A stretch of 37,590 nucleotides of DNA from DATGMB01 sp035293845 (GCA_035293845.1 DATGMB010000104.1:1-37590), one strand, 5' to 3'. Counted from the first letter of the stretch, positions 21,509-30,068 are shown. The notes: a model not told the origin generated them from the letters alone. Numbers and translations: made by a program.

Positions 21509-24028
21509 TTATTGTAGCGGGAGCGTGTCCTGGCCGTTGCCGCCGTCCCCGTTTTCCGTTTCGGGGATCACCGACGCGGCGGCGACCTTGTCGCCCTCGT
21601 CGAGCGTCACCAGCTTGACGCCCTGAGCGGAGCGGCCGGACTGCCGGATGGTCGACGACTCGATCCGGATAATCTTGCCGTTCTGGCTGACGAGGATCAC
21701 CTCGGATTCCTCTTTGACCGAGAGCACAGCCACGACCTTGCCGGTTCGGCTGGTGACCTTCATGTTGATCACGCCCTTGCCGCCGCGGTGGGTGAGGCGG
21801 TAGTCGCCCAGGTCGGTGCGCTTGCCGAAGCCGTTCTCCGCGATCGAGAGGATGAGGCCTTCCTTCTCCACCACCTCGGCGCCGATCAGGTAATCGCCTT
21901 CTTCGAGATCCATGGCGCGGACTCCGCGCGCCTGCCGGCCCATGGGGCGCACCTCGCCCTCTTCGAACCGCACCGCCATCCCTTCATGCGAGGCCAGGAA
22001 GATGTAGTTGGTGCCGTTGGTGATCCGGGCGGCGATCAGCTCGTCGCCGTCATCGAGCGAGACCGCGATGATGCCGCGAGAGGTCGGATTGTCGAATTCC
22101 GTCAGCTCGGATTTCTTGATGACACCGTGCTTGGTCACCATGACGATGTAGCGGTCGGGCACGAAGTCCTTCACCTGCAGGAACGCCTTCACGGTTTCAT
22201 CCCCCTGCAGGTTGATGAGATTGTTGATGTGTTTGCCCTTCCCCGTGGTGCTGGCGTCGGGAATTTCGTAAATTTTGAGCCAGTAAACCCGCCCGCGCGT
22301 GGTGAAAATCAGCAGATAGCTGTGGGTGGAGGCGACGATCAGGTGCTCCACGAAATCCTCGGCGCGCGTGCCCATCCCGATGCGTCCCTTGCCGCCGCGG
22401 GTCTGCCGGCGGTAGGTGTCGACGGCCGTGCGCTTGAGGTATCCTCCGCGCGTCACCGTCACGGCCACATCCTCGACGGCCACCAAGTCTTCCAGGCGGA
22501 TCTCGCCGGTATCCTCCTCGATCGAGGTGCGGCGCTCGTCGCCAAACTCTTTCTGGACCTCGCGCAGCTCCTTGATGATCAGGTCCCGCAGGACCTTATC
22601 GGAGCCGAGAATCTCCAGGTATTCGGCGATGCGGCGCTGAATGTCCGCGAGCTCGTCCAGGATCTTCTGCTGCTCCATGCCGGTGAGGCGCTGGAGCTGC
22701 ATCTCGATGATGGCCTGGGCCTGCTTCTCCGTGAACTCGAAGCGGCCGATCAGCGACTCGCGCGCCTCCTTGGGCGTCTTGGCGGCGCGGATCAGGCGGA
22801 TCACCTCATCCAGGTGCTGCAGCGCCTTCTGGAATCCGAGCAGGATGTGCTCCCGCTCGCGCGCCTTGCGCAGCTCGTATTCGGTGCGGCGGCGGACGAC
22901 TTCGACGCGGTGCTCGATGAAGTACTTCAGCATCGGCAACAGGCCGAGCTCGCGCGGCTGGCCGTTGACGATCGAAAGCATGATCACGCCGAAGCCGATC
23001 TGCAACTGCGTGTGCTTATAGAGATTGTTGAGGACGACTTCCGGCTGCTCGCCGCGCTTCAGCTCGAGCACGATACGCGTGCCGTCGCGGTCGCTCTCAT
23101 CCCGGATGTCCGAGATGCCTTCGACCTTTTTCTCATTCACCAGCGCCGACATCTGCTCGATCAGCTTCGATTTATTGACCTGGTAGGGAATCTCCGTAAC
23201 GATGATCGCTTCCCGGTCCTTGCCGATCTGCTCCCGCTTGGTCTTGGCGCGGATTTTGAGCTGGCCGCGGCCTCGCGTGTAAGCGTCGAGAATGCCCTGC
23301 CGGCCGAGGATCGAGCCGCCGGTGGGGAAGTCCGGGCCCTGGACGAACTTCAGCAGGTCCGGAAGCTGCGCGTTGGGATGCTGGATCAGGTGGACGGCGG
23401 CGTTGATGATTTCCGTGAGGTTGTGCGGCGGAATGTTGGTCGCCATGCCGACGGCGATACCGGCCGAGCCGTTCACCAGCAGGTTGGGGACGCGGGTGGG
23501 CAGCACTTCCGGCTCGACTTCGCTGTCGTCGTAATTGGGCCGGAAGTCGACGGTTTCCTTGTCGATATCTTCGAGCAGCGCGGTGGCGATGCGGGAGAGG
23601 CGGGCCTCGGTGTACCGCATGGCGGCAGGCGGATCGCCGTCCATCGAGCCGAAATTGCCCTGGCCCTGCACCAGCGGGTACCGCATGGCGAAATCCTGGG
23701 CCATCCGGACCAGCGAATCGTAGATGGCGCTGTCTCCGTGCGGGTGGTATTTCCCCATGACTTCGCCCGTGATCTTGGCGCACTTGCGGGTCGGGCGGGT
23801 GGGGAGCAGCCCCATCTCCTGCATGCCGAAAAGAATGCGGCGGTGGACCGGCTTCAAGCCATCGCGAATATCGGGCAGGGCGCGGCCGACGATCACGCTC
23901 ATGGCGTAATCGAGATAGCTGCGCCGCATCTCGTCTTCGATGTTGATGGGGACGAGATTCTTATTCGCGCCGTCGCCTCCGGCGGGAGGGACTAGAGAGC
24001 CCTGGGGCGGTTGTTCCTGGTCAGCCAA
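21509..24028 (-). CDS. gyrA: DNA gyrase subunit A
   Basis: 839 residues from a TTG start with AGGAG eight bases upstream. The N-terminal breakage-reunion domain has the catalytic Tyr139 (AAMRYTEAR). The quinolone-determining region HPHGDSAIYD has Ser100 and Asp104 at the positions of Escherichia coli Ser83 and Asp87, the susceptible-type residues. The C-terminal domain carries a GyrA-box variant, QTRGGKG (rather than QRRGGKG), and a second RGGKG loop, both in DNA-wrapping blades. Compared with E. coli there is a 17-residue N-terminal extension, and the acidic tail is short. gyrB is not in the window. The enzyme introduces negative supercoils. Confidence 0.97.
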   Translation of the reverse strand: MADQEQPPQGSLVPPAGGDGANKNLVPINIEDEMRRSYLDYAMSVIVGRALPDIRDGLKPVHRRILFGMQEMGLLPTRPTRKCAKITGEVMGKYHPHGDSAIYDSLVRMAQDFAMRYPLVQGQGNFGSMDGDPPAAMRYTEARLSRIATALLEDIDKETVDFRPNYDDSEVEPEVLPTRVPNLLVNGSAGIAVGMATNIPPHNLTEIINAAVHLIQHPNAQLPDLLKFVQGPDFPTGGSILGRQGILDAYTRGRGQLKIRAKTKREQIGKDREAIIVTEIPYQVNKSKLIEQMSALVNEKKVEGISDIRDESDRDGTRIVLELKRGEQPEVVLNNLYKHTQLQIGFGVIMLSIVNGQPRELGLLPMLKYFIEHRVEVVRRRTEYELRKAREREHILLGFQKALQHLDEVIRLIRAAKTPKEARESLIGRFEFTEKQAQAIIEMQLQRLTGMEQQKILDELADIQRRIAEYLEILGSDKVLRDLIIKELREVQKEFGDERRTSIEEDTGEIRLEDLVAVEDVAVTVTRGGYLKRTAVDTYRRQTRGGKGRIGMGTRAEDFVEHLIVASTHSYLLIFTTRGRVYWLKIYEIPDASTTGKGKHINNLINLQGDETVKAFLQVKDFVPDRYIVMVTKHGVIKKSELTEFDNPTSRGIIAVSLDDGDELIAARITNGTNYIFLASHEGMAVRFEEGEVRPMGRQARGVRAMDLEEGDYLIGAEVVEKEGLILSIAENGFGKRTDLGDYRLTHRGGKGVINMKVTSRTGKVVAVLSVKEESEVILVSQNGKIIRIESSTIRQSGRSAQGVKLVTLDEGDKVAAASVIPETENGDGGNGQDTLPLQ

Positions 24029-24058
24029 AAGTGTCTCCTAATTTTGCAGGTAAGTTCC

Positions 24059-24067
24059 ATTATACCA
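24059..24067 (-). promoter_or_regulatory. Extended -10 promoter of gyrA
   Basis: On the minus strand TG-G-TATAAT is a perfect extended -10, with no recognisable -35. Transcription would start near 24052, leaving a 24-nt leader with AGGAG. It differs from the leaderless-type promoters nearby by having a proper leader. Confidence 0.65.
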
Positions 24068-24125
24068 AGAACTTAATTCCGATGGCGCGGAACCGCGAAG
24101 TTTACATCGCGAATCACGGGTTCCC

Positions 24126-24134
24126 TGCTATACT
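24126..24134 (+). promoter_or_regulatory. Extended -10 element of the DinB gene
   Basis: TG-C-TATACT ends 10 nt before the ATG at 24145, implying a leader of 3-4 nt and no ribosome binding site. Confidence 0.55.
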
Positions 24135-24144
24135 GGCCTGCCAA

Positions 24145-24681
24145 ATGACCAAAATCCTTGCTGTTCTGTGCGCCGCCGCGAGCTGTGCCGCCGCCGCCGA
24201 TACCACCGTATCGAAGATCTATGACGGGCCGATCCGCAATGCGGAATCCGAGATCGTCAGCCTCACCCAGGCGATGCCGGCGGATCGATTCGATTTCGCT
24301 CCCACCCAGGGCGAATTCAAAGGCGTACGGACCTTCGCGCAGCAGGCGAAACACCTGTCTACGGCGATCTACGAGGTCTCCGCCGCGATACTGGGCGAAA
24401 AGGCGCCGGTCGAAATCGGCAAGGATGAGAACGGCCCGGCATCCGTGAAGACCAAGGAACAGATCGTGCAATACATGAAGGACGCCTTCGCGTACGCGCA
24501 CAAGGCGGTCGCGACGATCAATGCGGAGAACCAGGTGCGAATGGTGAAATCACCGTTCGGCAGCGGCGAGATCGCGGTAGGGTCGCTGGCGCAAATCGTC
24601 GCGTGGCACAGCTTCGACCATTACGGGCAGATGGTGGTGTATGCGCGAATGAACGGGATCGTGCCGCCGGCAAGCCGGTAA
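24145..24681 (+). CDS. DinB family protein with signal peptide
   Basis: 178 residues. The first 18 (MTKILAVLCAAASCAAAA) form a signal peptide, so this DinB-like four-helix protein is exported, unlike most of the family. Possible metal ligands match the DinB triad: His70 (QAKHLS), His155 and His159 (AWHSFDHYG). The enzymatic role, if any, is unknown; relatives include thiol-dependent transferases. The start was chosen at the signal peptide and promoter rather than the upstream end of the open frame. Confidence 0.82.
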   Translation: MTKILAVLCAAASCAAAADTTVSKIYDGPIRNAESEIVSLTQAMPADRFDFAPTQGEFKGVRTFAQQAKHLSTAIYEVSAAILGEKAPVEIGKDENGPASVKTKEQIVQYMKDAFAYAHKAVATINAENQVRMVKSPFGSGEIAVGSLAQIVAWHSFDHYGQMVVYARMNGIVPPASR

Positions 24682-24697
24682 GCCGAATACCGCGGGG

Positions 24698-25478
24698 TTA
24701 CGCCAGGTCGCCGACTTTGCCGACGTCGAGGACCAGATCGCCCTTGGGATCGACGTGAAAGGCCGGAGCGAAGCGGCGGTTCCAGACGAGCTCATCGTGA
24801 CGGTACGAGTAGCGGGCAAGCACGTTCTGGTTGAAGCTATCGTCATAGCCCTTGAGAAGGATGAGGATCTCGGCCTGGCGGCGCTCGAGGTCGGCTGCGG
24901 TCAGGCCGAAAAGGGGGCTGTCGCGGTCGATGGGATGCACGACGGTCCAGGTCAGCGGGAAGAAGGTGACCTTTTCGCGCTCCAGCCGAAGCAATTGGTA
25001 ACGCGCGCGTTGTTCATGGTCACCCGGGTCGACCGTCATGAACATCACGGTGGCTTCGAGTTCCATCGGCGATGGCGAAGCCGAGCACACCGACGACCGA
25101 TTCGAAGGACGCAACAAAATTGGCCGCGGTGCCCCGCGGGAAGATGTTGCCGTAGCCGACCGTGGTGAGGGTGTGGGAGCTGAAAAAGAACACCTGCAGA
25201 AAGCGGCCCCAGCGCGTGGGTGCGTCCACGCCTTGCAATTGGCCGGTTCCGAGGGCATAAAAGCCGGCGGCGAAGAGAACGTTGGCCACGAGATACGCGA
25301 GAAACACCGTTGCCAGGAACGGCAGCCACCGCATGTTGATCAGGTACAAGTAGGGGTGAAAGTCGCGCCAGGTGCCGCCGCGCCGGCGCACGTTGAAGCT
25401 GCCGTCGCGGTTGATGATGCGCCGGACCGGGCCGGAGAATTTCTGCGTCAGGCCGGGGTCGAAGGTGACTCGCTGCAT
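24698..25478 (-). pseudogene. Kir-type potassium channel (KirBac-like), broken by deletion and frameshift
   Basis: The first frame (25478 to 25020) encodes the slide-helix region, TM1 (about residues 47-74), the pore with selectivity filter TVGYGN and TM2 up to GFAIA. The reading frame then shifts. The second frame (from about 25066 to 24698) encodes a typical Kir cytoplasmic domain starting ELEATVM, including FFPLTWTVVHPID and ILLKGYDDSFNQ. Compared with KirBac1.1 about 40-45 residues between TM2 and the first cytoplasmic strand are missing, so the break is a deletion of a length not divisible by three, near 25067-25075. A truncated pore-only protein of 152 residues could still be made. It follows the 129-residue gene by 4 nt. 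Confidence 0.78.
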
Positions 25479-25482
25479 CCCC

Positions 25483-25872
25483 TCAGCTTAACCAACGCCG
25501 CACCAGTTCTTCGGCGCTGGAAGCGAGGTCCAGCGGCTCGCTGCGCGTCTCGCGGCCGTCCTCGAGATAAACCGCCTGAACGCCATTTTCGCCGGGCCGG
25601 AGCTCCAGGCGGCGCTCGCGGACCTCGAGGCGCAGCGTGCTGCCGAGCCACGCCACGTGCACCTTGGTGCGCTTTTCGAAGCCCACGCGCGCGGCCTGCT
25701 TCAGCAACTCCGCGGTGAACGGGCCTTTTTTCAGCTCCTCCGCGTAGGGAGCCGCGGCCAGGGCTGCGGCGCGCGCCCGTTCCCGCTGGCGCTGCTGTTC
25801 GGCCGCGCCGCCGCCCTCTTCGCGCGACTCCAGGTTCTTGAGATTGTTTTCGAGGTTATCGAGAAAACTCAT
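25483..25872 (-). CDS. Hypothetical protein with N-terminal coiled coil
   Basis: 129 residues. The N-terminal third (NLENNLKNLESREE, then a Gln/Arg/Glu/Ala-rich run) looks like a charged coiled coil. The middle (about 50-110) looks like a small beta domain (KVHVAWLGSTLRLEVRERRL). No family recognised. It lies 4 nt upstream of the broken potassium channel gene and probably shares its mRNA. A TAAACT box ends 7 nt before the ATG, without a ribosome binding site. Confidence 0.65.
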   Translation of the reverse strand: MSFLDNLENNLKNLESREEGGGAAEQQRQRERARAAALAAAPYAEELKKGPFTAELLKQAARVGFEKRTKVHVAWLGSTLRLEVRERRLELRPGENGVQAVYLEDGRETRSEPLDLASSAEELVRRWLS

Positions 25873-25879
25873 TACTTTC

Positions 25880-25885
25880 AGTTTA
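25880..25885 (-). promoter_or_regulatory. TAAACT -10-like box close to an ATG
   Basis: On the minus strand TAAACT is followed by 7 nt and then ATG at 25872. It lacks the TG of an extended -10 but fits the TA-n-n-n-T spacing seen at other genes here. Confidence 0.4.
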
Positions 25886-25989
25886 ATGATCCGCCGCGGA
25901 GTGACGGTGGAATTTTTTCAGGCTGCGTGGATCTGCGCCCATCGGCGGCGATTCTGCAGGCACGATGGTCCACGGTATGCAAGACGCGA

Positions 25990-25995
25990 TAGCAT
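25990..25995 (+). promoter_or_regulatory. TAGCAT -10-like box close to an ATG
   Basis: TAGCAT is followed by 7 nt (GGAGCCG) and the ATG at 26003, the same distance as at the dioxygenase gene. It covers the alternative ATG at 25994, which favours the later start. Confidence 0.4.
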
Positions 25996-26002
25996 GGAGC
26001 CG

Positions 26003-26398
26003 ATGCCCGATCCTGTCCGCGAGCGCCTGGTCAATCTTCGCAACGGTCTGCTGCGGCTGCACAAGAGCCTGCTCGATAGCGAACGCGCCGCATACGAAAG
26101 GGATGTGGAGCGGATCACTTCCACCGGGCAGTATCTCAACCTGGTGCTGAATGATCCGTGGTTTGCGTGGTTGCGGGAACTTTCGCAGTTTGTCGTGCTG
26201 ATCGATGAAACGCTCGATTTCAAGCAGGACCCGGCGACAGCCGCGGATGCCGAGCGGTTGATCGCCCGCGCGCGAGAAATCGTTTCGCCCTCGGAAACGG
26301 CGAATGGATTCGGCCGCAAGTACTTCGAGGCCATGCAGCGCGACCCGGCGGTGGTGCTGGCGCATCGCGATATGATCCGGGCATTCGAGGCGCTCTGA
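26003..26398 (+). CDS. Hypothetical helical protein
   Basis: 131 residues, starting MPDPVRERLVNLRNGLLRLH. It is charged and mostly helical without a signal peptide, with a conserved-looking stretch STGQYLNLVLNDPWFAWLRE. I do not recognise a family. The 25994 ATG would add three residues (MEP). It diverges from the 129-residue gene and converges with the M48 protease, its stop falling 3 nt from that gene's stop. Confidence 0.7.
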   Translation: MPDPVRERLVNLRNGLLRLHKSLLDSERAAYERDVERITSTGQYLNLVLNDPWFAWLRELSQFVVLIDETLDFKQDPATAADAERLIARAREIVSPSETANGFGRKYFEAMQRDPAVVLAHRDMIRAFEAL

Positions 26399-26401
26399 AC
26401 G

Positions 26402-27310
26402 CTATTGTATTCCCGGCCGCGGCCGCAGCGCCGGTGTATAGGGCAGGTCCATTCCCTTGCGGCGCTCTTCGATCGCCTGCAGGTGCGAGCGCACGGCCTG
26501 AAATTCCGAGGTATCGACGATGTACTCCTCGCGCGGCTGGAGTTCCTGGTCGATTTCCTGCTGGGCGCGGTGAATGCGGTCATTCGTCATCGGGTGCGAG
26601 GAGAAGGCGCGGGCCAGTGTGCCGGGATGCTTGCGCTCGAGCGATTCCACTTTTTCGAAGAAGTTGATGAACTCGCCGGGGTCGTACCCCGTCTTGTAAA
26701 GGTACTGGACTCCAAGATGGTCGGCCTGGTTCTCCATGGCGCGGGAGAAATGGAGAAATTCTAGGGGCAGGGCGAAGGTCGCGGCCTCATAGATGATGGT
26801 ACCCGCGGTGCCGCCGAACATCACCAGCGGAATGGCGGCGTACTGGACGAGTTCCGAACGCGTGGCCTGCTTGGTGCCGTGGCGCGCGGCCACATGCGCG
26901 ATCTCGTGCGCCAGAACACCGGCCAGCTCGGCTTCATTTTCGGCCTTCATGACCAGGCCGGTATTGACGAACAGGAAGCCGCCGGGGAGCGCGAACGCGT
27001 TGACTTCCGGAGAATCGATGACCTGGATGGTGAACGGGACCTTGGCGTCCGAATTGCGGGCGACGTTCTGGCCCACGCGGTTGACGTACTCGGTCACCAT
27101 CGGGTCGGTGCAGAGGCGGGAGGTAAGCCGCACTTCTTCTGCCATCTGGTGGCCGAGCGCGATCTCTTTCTCAATGGAATAGAAGTTCACGCCCTTGCCG
27201 GGGTCGTTGTTGCCGTTCCCGATGTCGTCCGGCCCCAGTTTTATTTTGTTCTTTGGTGCTGCGGAAGAGGCGAGTGCGAGGGCGGCGAGCGCCGCGGCAA
27301 TGCGGTACAT
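26402..27310 (-). CDS. M48 family metalloprotease, secreted
   Basis: 302 residues from ATG 27310, with AGGAG six bases upstream; the longer frame upstream looks non-coding. A signal peptide (about 1-18, ALASSA) is followed by an M48C-type catalytic domain. Zinc ligands are His135 and His139 (HEIAH, Glu136 catalytic) and Glu193 (ENQAD). The VIDSPEVNAFALPGGFLFVN block is typical of BepA/YfgC-like proteases that handle outer membrane proteins; the C-terminal tail lacks the TPR domain of BepA. The likely role is periplasmic quality control. Confidence 0.9.
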   Translation of the reverse strand: MYRIAAALAALALASSAAPKNKIKLGPDDIGNGNNDPGKGVNFYSIEKEIALGHQMAEEVRLTSRLCTDPMVTEYVNRVGQNVARNSDAKVPFTIQVIDSPEVNAFALPGGFLFVNTGLVMKAENEAELAGVLAHEIAHVAARHGTKQATRSELVQYAAIPLVMFGGTAGTIIYEAATFALPLEFLHFSRAMENQADHLGVQYLYKTGYDPGEFINFFEKVESLERKHPGTLARAFSSHPMTNDRIHRAQQEIDQELQPREEYIVDTSEFQAVRSHLQAIEERRKGMDLPYTPALRPRPGIQ

Positions 27311-27361
27311 GAGGGCTCCTGAAGAGGGGCCAGGAGCAAACAGCCGCAATTCAGCGCGAGC

Positions 27362-27416
27362 GCCGGAAGAGCGGGTTTGGCGGCGTTCTTCCGGCACCTG
27401 AGCCTGTTTCCGGCTC
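27362..27416. terminator. Two tandem hairpins between the M48 and phosphoglucomutase genes
   Basis: GCCGGAAGA (27362-27370) and TCTTCCGGC (27387-27395) form a perfect 9-bp stem with a 16-nt loop. GAGCC (27400-27404) and GGCTC (27412-27416) form a second, short one. They are read first after the pgm stop on the minus strand and could end its transcript or attenuate read-through into the M48 gene. No U-tract is present. Confidence 0.4.
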
Positions 27417-27473
27417 TGTATCCCGACTCCTTTTTCGAGCCTATCGCGGCCGGACGAAACCGGCTGTTCCGGA

Positions 27474-29126
27474 TCAGACCGTGACGCTTGCCAGTGCCGC
27501 CGCAATCACCTCCTGCGCTTCGGCCTGTATGCGGCGCAAGTGTTCCTCGCCGGCGAAGCTCTCGGCGTAGAGTTTGTAGACGTTCTCCGTGCCGGAAGGG
27601 CGGGCAGCGAACCATCCGCGGCGGGTCACGACCTTGAGGCCGCCGATGGCCGCGCCGTTGCCGGGAGCGGAGGTCAGCATGGCGTCGATGGGATCGCCGG
27701 CCAGTTCCGTGGCCTGGACCTGCTCGGGCGAGAGGCGGGCCAGGGCAGCTTTCTGTTCGGGCGTGGCGGGTGCGTCGATGCGCTCGTACGCGGGCGCCCC
27801 ATAGAGTTCCGTGAGCTTGCGGTAAATCTCGCCCGCATCCATTCCCGTGCGGACCTGCATCTCCGCGGCGAGGAGGCACAGGATGATGCCGTCCTTGTCC
27901 GTGCTCCAGACCGCGCCATCCCGGCGCAGGAAGGATGCGCCGGCGCTTTCCTCGCCGCCGAAGCCGAGCGAGCCGGAGAGCAGGCCGTCCACGAACCACT
28001 TGAAGCCCACGGGAACTTCGACGAGCCGCCGCCCGAGGCCTTCGGCCACGCGGTCGATGATGCTGCTCGAAACCAGGGTCTTGCCGATGCCGGCCTCGGG
28101 CTGCCAGTAGGGACGGTGATCGAAGAGGTAAGCGATGGCCGCGGCCAGGTAATGGTTCGGGTTGAGCAGGCCGGCGCTGCGGGTCACGATGCCGTGGCGG
28201 TCGTGATCGGTATCGCAGGCGAAGGAGAGGTCGAAGCGATCCTTCATGGCGATTAAACCCGCCATGGCGTAGGGCGAGGAACAATCCATGCGGATTTTGC
28301 CATCCCAGTCGAGGCGCATAAAGCGGAAGGTGGGGTCGGCTTCCGCGTGCTGGACGCTCATACGGAGGCCGTAACACTCGGCGATGCGGGCCCAGTAGGC
28401 GATACCGGCTCCGCCGAGCGGATCGGCGCCGAGCGAGATACCGGCCTCGCGCACGGCCTCGAGATCGAGGACGGAGCCGAGGTCTTCGATGTAGCGGCCC
28501 GCGAAATCGTACCGTGCGGTAGTGGAGGCGGCGAGCGCCTGGGCGTAGGGGAGGCGGCGCACTTCGGCAAGGCCGCCGGCGAGGATTTCATTGGCGCGGT
28601 TTTCGATCCATTTGGTCGCGGCGGTGTCGGCCGGGCCGCCGCTCGGCGGGTTGTATTTGAAGCCGCCGTCTTCGGGAGGGTTGTGCGAAGGGGTGATGAC
28701 GATGCCGTCCGCGAGCCCGCTTTGCCGTCCGCGGTTATGCGTGAGGATGGCGTGGGAAAGCGCGGGCGTCGGGGTATAGCCGAGTTCCGTATCGACGCGG
28801 GCTTCGGCGCCGTTCGCGGCCAGCACTTCGAGCGCCGTGGCGAAGGCGGGCTCGGAGAGCGCGTGCGTGTCCTTGGCCAGAAACAGCGGCCCATCCACCC
28901 CATGCGCCGCGCGGTACTGGCAGATCGCCTGCGTGATCGCGAGGATATGGGATTCCGTGAACGATGCGTGGAACGAAGAGCCGCGATGGCCGGAGGTGCC
29001 GAAGCTCACGCGCTGCGCGGGCTCAGCGAGGTCCGGCTTTTCGGTGTAATACGCCGTGATCAGCCGCGGCACGTTGACGAGCATCGATTCCGGGGGCTGC
29101 TGCCCGGCAAGCGGATGGAGAGGCAT
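27474..29126 (-). CDS. pgm: Phosphoglucomutase (alpha-D-glucose-1-phosphate type)
   Basis: 550 residues, close to the 546 of E. coli Pgm. The active-site serine is Ser147 in ITPSHNPPEDGGFKYN, with the metal loop DTDHDR (Asp305, Asp307, Asp309) and the sugar-binding loop GGEESAG downstream. RVSFGTSGHRG near the N-terminus is typical. It interconverts glucose 1-phosphate and glucose 6-phosphate, feeding glycogen, trehalose and cell-wall sugars. No glycogen genes lie in the window. It appears to be transcribed from a leaderless-type promoter divergent from the dioxygenase gene. Confidence 0.95.
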   Translation of the reverse strand: MPLHPLAGQQPPESMLVNVPRLITAYYTEKPDLAEPAQRVSFGTSGHRGSSFHASFTESHILAITQAICQYRAAHGVDGPLFLAKDTHALSEPAFATALEVLAANGAEARVDTELGYTPTPALSHAILTHNRGRQSGLADGIVITPSHNPPEDGGFKYNPPSGGPADTAATKWIENRANEILAGGLAEVRRLPYAQALAASTTARYDFAGRYIEDLGSVLDLEAVREAGISLGADPLGGAGIAYWARIAECYGLRMSVQHAEADPTFRFMRLDWDGKIRMDCSSPYAMAGLIAMKDRFDLSFACDTDHDRHGIVTRSAGLLNPNHYLAAAIAYLFDHRPYWQPEAGIGKTLVSSSIIDRVAEGLGRRLVEVPVGFKWFVDGLLSGSLGFGGEESAGASFLRRDGAVWSTDKDGIILCLLAAEMQVRTGMDAGEIYRKLTELYGAPAYERIDAPATPEQKAALARLSPEQVQATELAGDPIDAMLTSAPGNGAAIGGLKVVTRRGWFAARPSGTENVYKLYAESFAGEEHLRRIQAEAQEVIAAALASVTV

Positions 29127-29134
29127 CGAGATTT

Positions 29135-29143
29135 AAGGTACCA
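29135..29143 (-). promoter_or_regulatory. Extended -10 element of pgm
   Basis: On the minus strand TG-G-TACCTT is followed by 8 nt and the ATG at 29126, the same distance as at the S9 peptidase. No ribosome binding site is present, so the message is probably leaderless. Confidence 0.5.
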
Positions 29144-29208
29144 CTGCGGGTGAGAGGCGGGCTGCCCGATTGAAGTGCCCTGCCGTACGGGTGAGAACCG
29201 ATTCGCGG

Positions 29209-29230
29209 AGTCAGGAGACAGAAGTCAGGA
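29209..29230. repeat. Short direct repeat AGTCAGGA
   Basis: AGTCAGGA occurs at 29209-29216 and 29223-29230 with a 14-nt period, inside GGAGTCAGGAGACAGAAGTC. This resembles a common dispersed filler repeat of bacterial intergenic DNA; identity not checked. Confidence 0.35.
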
Positions 29231-29272
29231 TTCCCGAGCCGGAGCCCCGGCGGCTGCTTCCGCATGCACTTG

Positions 29273-29281
29273 TGGTAGCGT
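29273..29281 (+). promoter_or_regulatory. Extended -10 element of the dioxygenase gene
   Basis: TG-G-TAGCGT is followed by 7 nt (GAGGGCA) and the ATG at 29289, implying a leaderless message. The GAGGG could alternatively serve as a poor ribosome binding site. Confidence 0.45.
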
Positions 29282-29288
29282 GAGGGCA

Positions 29289-30053
29289 ATGACGGACGCC
29301 GCCCGCCGCCAACTCGATGAGCAGGGCTACCTGATCCTGCCGGGTTTGATCCCGCCCGCGATGCTCGAAGCGCTGCGCCGGCGCGTCGACGAGCTCTTTG
29401 CCGAGGAAGGCGACCGCGCCGGCTGGGAGTTCAAGACGGAACCGGGGGCGCGGCGCCTCGCCAATCTGGTCGATAAGGGCGAGATTTTCGAGCGGGTGAT
29501 CCTGATGCCGGAGGTGCTGGAAGCGATGGAATGCGTGCTCGGGCCGCGTTTCAAGCTGAGCAGCTTGAACGTGCGCTCCGCCGATCCGCACACCGAGGAG
29601 CCGCAGCCGCTGCACGCGGATAGCGGCGCGATCCGGGACGATCTCGGCTATTGGGTCTGCAATTCCGTATGGATGCTCGACGACTTCACGCCCGAAAACG
29701 GCGCCACGCGCATGGTGCCCGGCTCACATCGCTGGCGCCGGTTGCCGGCTCCTGGAATGTACGGGCCGCATCCGGAGGAGCAGCTTGTGACAGGAGCCGC
29801 CGGGACGGTCGTGATCATGAATGCGCACATGTGGCACGGCGGCACCGCCAATCGCACCGACCGGCCTCGCCGAGCCATGCACGTGTACTACACGCGCTGG
29901 GATAAGCCGCAGCAGCAGTGGCAGAAGAAATGGCTGAGCCAGGCTACGCAACAGCGGCTGAGCGCCGAAGCACGGCGGATGCTGGCGCTGGACGATCCGC
30001 TCAATGACGAACTGTGCGCGACCGGCAGCGGCGTGAGCGGATTCATGAAATAG
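29289..30053 (+). CDS. Phytanoyl-CoA dioxygenase (PhyH) family protein
   Basis: 254 residues. PhyH enzymes are Fe(II)/2-oxoglutarate oxygenases with a facial triad: here His109 and Asp111 (LHADSG) and His183 (MWHGG), with Arg194/Arg195 as likely 2-oxoglutarate contacts. The N-terminus (DEQGYLILPGLIPPAMLEAL) is typical. The substrate is unknown; relatives hydroxylate lipids, amino acids or natural products. The start was placed at the family N-terminus and promoter. The next gene follows after 15 nt and is probably co-transcribed. Confidence 0.87.
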   Translation: MTDAARRQLDEQGYLILPGLIPPAMLEALRRRVDELFAEEGDRAGWEFKTEPGARRLANLVDKGEIFERVILMPEVLEAMECVLGPRFKLSSLNVRSADPHTEEPQPLHADSGAIRDDLGYWVCNSVWMLDDFTPENGATRMVPGSHRWRRLPAPGMYGPHPEEQLVTGAAGTVVIMNAHMWHGGTANRTDRPRRAMHVYYTRWDKPQQQWQKKWLSQATQQRLSAEARRMLALDDPLNDELCATGSGVSGFMK

Positions 30054-30068
30054 GGCGGAAACAAATTC

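Noticed and set aside
21788..23995. 735-codon plus-strand frame opposite gyrA
   Set aside because: Shadow frame of a highly conserved gene; sequence is His/Asp/Val-rich without domains.
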